From Raineya orbicola (GTDB lineage Bacteria; Bacteroidota; Bacteroidia; Cytophagales; Thermonemataceae): a stretch of DNA of 40,303 nucleotides. Under the pieces are notes generated by a model. It saw only the letters and a list, made by a program, of their open reading frames with translations. It had not been told where the DNA came from and did not search any database. Made by a program: the position numbers and the translations under genes. Within the stretch, counting starts at the first letter, position 1, and each line of letters begins with the position of its first letter. Below are positions 39,848 through 40,303 of this stretch, piece by piece. The stretch lies in assembly GCF_002843425.1 (NCBI RefSeq), contig NZ_NKXO01000032.1, positions 1 to 40,303 on the forward strand, read 5' to 3'.

Positions 39848-40303
39848 TTATACGAAACCTACTTTCAGGTGTTTAAAGAAGTTAGCAATTTTTTTTGTAG
39901 CTTGTTGAAGTACTTGAAAAGCATTTTGAAGTTTAGTTTTGAGTTGAGTTAAGTTTTTACAGACAACATTTTTAAGCATATCACATTTGAGGGTTTTCCA
40001 GACCTGTTCATCTGCGTTCAATTCAGGGGAATAGGGGGGAATTTTAGCCAGATAAATAGTTTCATTCTTGTCTTTTCGTAAAAAATCTTTCACCTCTTTG
40101 CTGGAATGAATACGTGCCCCATCCCAAATGATGAGTAATTTTTGCTTCAAAGTGTCAAGTAATTTTTTGAGAAAATCTACCACATCTTTGCCCTTGAAAC
40201 TACTTTCTTGTATTTGATACACCAAATCACCCGCAGGACTAATGGCACTGATGGCAGAAAGGTGTTGATAACGACAGCCTTCCCGAAGCACAGGGCTATG
40301 TCC
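39848..40303 (-). CDS. IS630-type transposase, C-terminal part (partial at right edge)
   Basis: The frame enters from the right edge (GHSPVLREGCRY...) and stops at 39848. It carries the second catalytic Asp in LLIIWDGARIHSS and the third acidic residue in PPYSPELNADEQVWKTLK, the DDE core of IS630/Tc1-mariner transposases. The first Asp and the N-terminal helix-turn-helix would lie beyond the window. A GTG at 40291 is an internal codon, not a start. The visible part is not disrupted. The terminal repeat and the TA target duplication expected of IS630 elements should fall between 39823 and 39847 but could not be fixed from one end. Confidence 0.88.
   Translation of the reverse strand, partial: GHSPVLREGCRYQHLSAISAISPAGDLVYQIQESSFKGKDVVDFLKKLLDTLKQKLLIIWDGARIHSSKEVKDFLRKDKNETIYLAKIPPYSPELNADEQVWKTLKCDMLKNVVCKNLTQLKTKLQNAFQVLQQATKKIANFFKHLKVGFV

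Overview
The window is AT-rich chromosomal DNA from a member of the Bacteroidota, most likely a Cytophagales-type bacterium. The signs are: several promoters of the Bacteroidota form (TTTG or TTG, about 19-20 bases, then TAnnTTTG) with short leaders of roughly 14-45 bases; a very long SecA (1121 residues) with a Bacteroidota-type C-terminus; DUF2490, DUF2452 and PspC-type proteins; and a scattered, housekeeping-rich gene order. No rRNA, tRNA or CRISPR was seen. The only mobile element is a partial IS630-type transposase at the right edge. Assignments come from reading motifs, not from database searches.

Layout, 1-11 kb: the tail of an unknown gene, nicotinate phosphoribosyltransferase (pncB) and, facing it, metF and secA. 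Divergent from secA is tatD, overlapped by a DUF2490 beta-barrel gene. A leftward block follows: a tiny DUF2256 zinc-ribbon gene (10972-11121), a holin-like membrane protein, the ComM/YifB AAA ATPase and an NfeD-type membrane protease.

11-21 kb: a class III-like polyphosphate kinase 2 and a TPR sensor histidine kinase on the minus strand. On the plus strand are the L-serine dehydratase alpha subunit, a periplasmic-binding-domain histidine kinase overlapping it, and an EamA transporter. Then come, leftward, an outer-membrane barrel protein and a beta-CASP metallo-beta-lactamase.

21-31 kb: panC, a PAP2 phosphatase and DUF2452 in a tight rightward run; dapF; a leftward pspC-def-GNAT operon; an OmpA-like/TPR lipoprotein; then atpA and atpG alone, without the other ATP synthase genes and separated by a 14-bp perfect hairpin; then a PyrR-like phosphoribosyltransferase.

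31-40 kb: aat translationally coupled to a cytochrome b5-like protein; a small coiled protein; L-glutamate semialdehyde dehydrogenase; a phosphoserine phosphatase-phosphoglycerate dehydrogenase fusion; a phasin-like protein; a MerR regulator with a cobalamin-type domain; a gene-free 434-base stretch holding two oppositely directed terminators; a Trp/Asn/Gly-rich lipoprotein; and the IS630 transposase.

Most of the window is ordinary core metabolism. No large undescribed multi-gene system is obvious. The points most worth following are the SerB-SerA fusion, the serine dehydratase-sensor kinase coupling, the candidate non-coding RNA locus at 38.4-38.7 kb, the MerR protein with a modified cobalamin motif beside a phasin-like gene, and the aromatic-rich lipoprotein.
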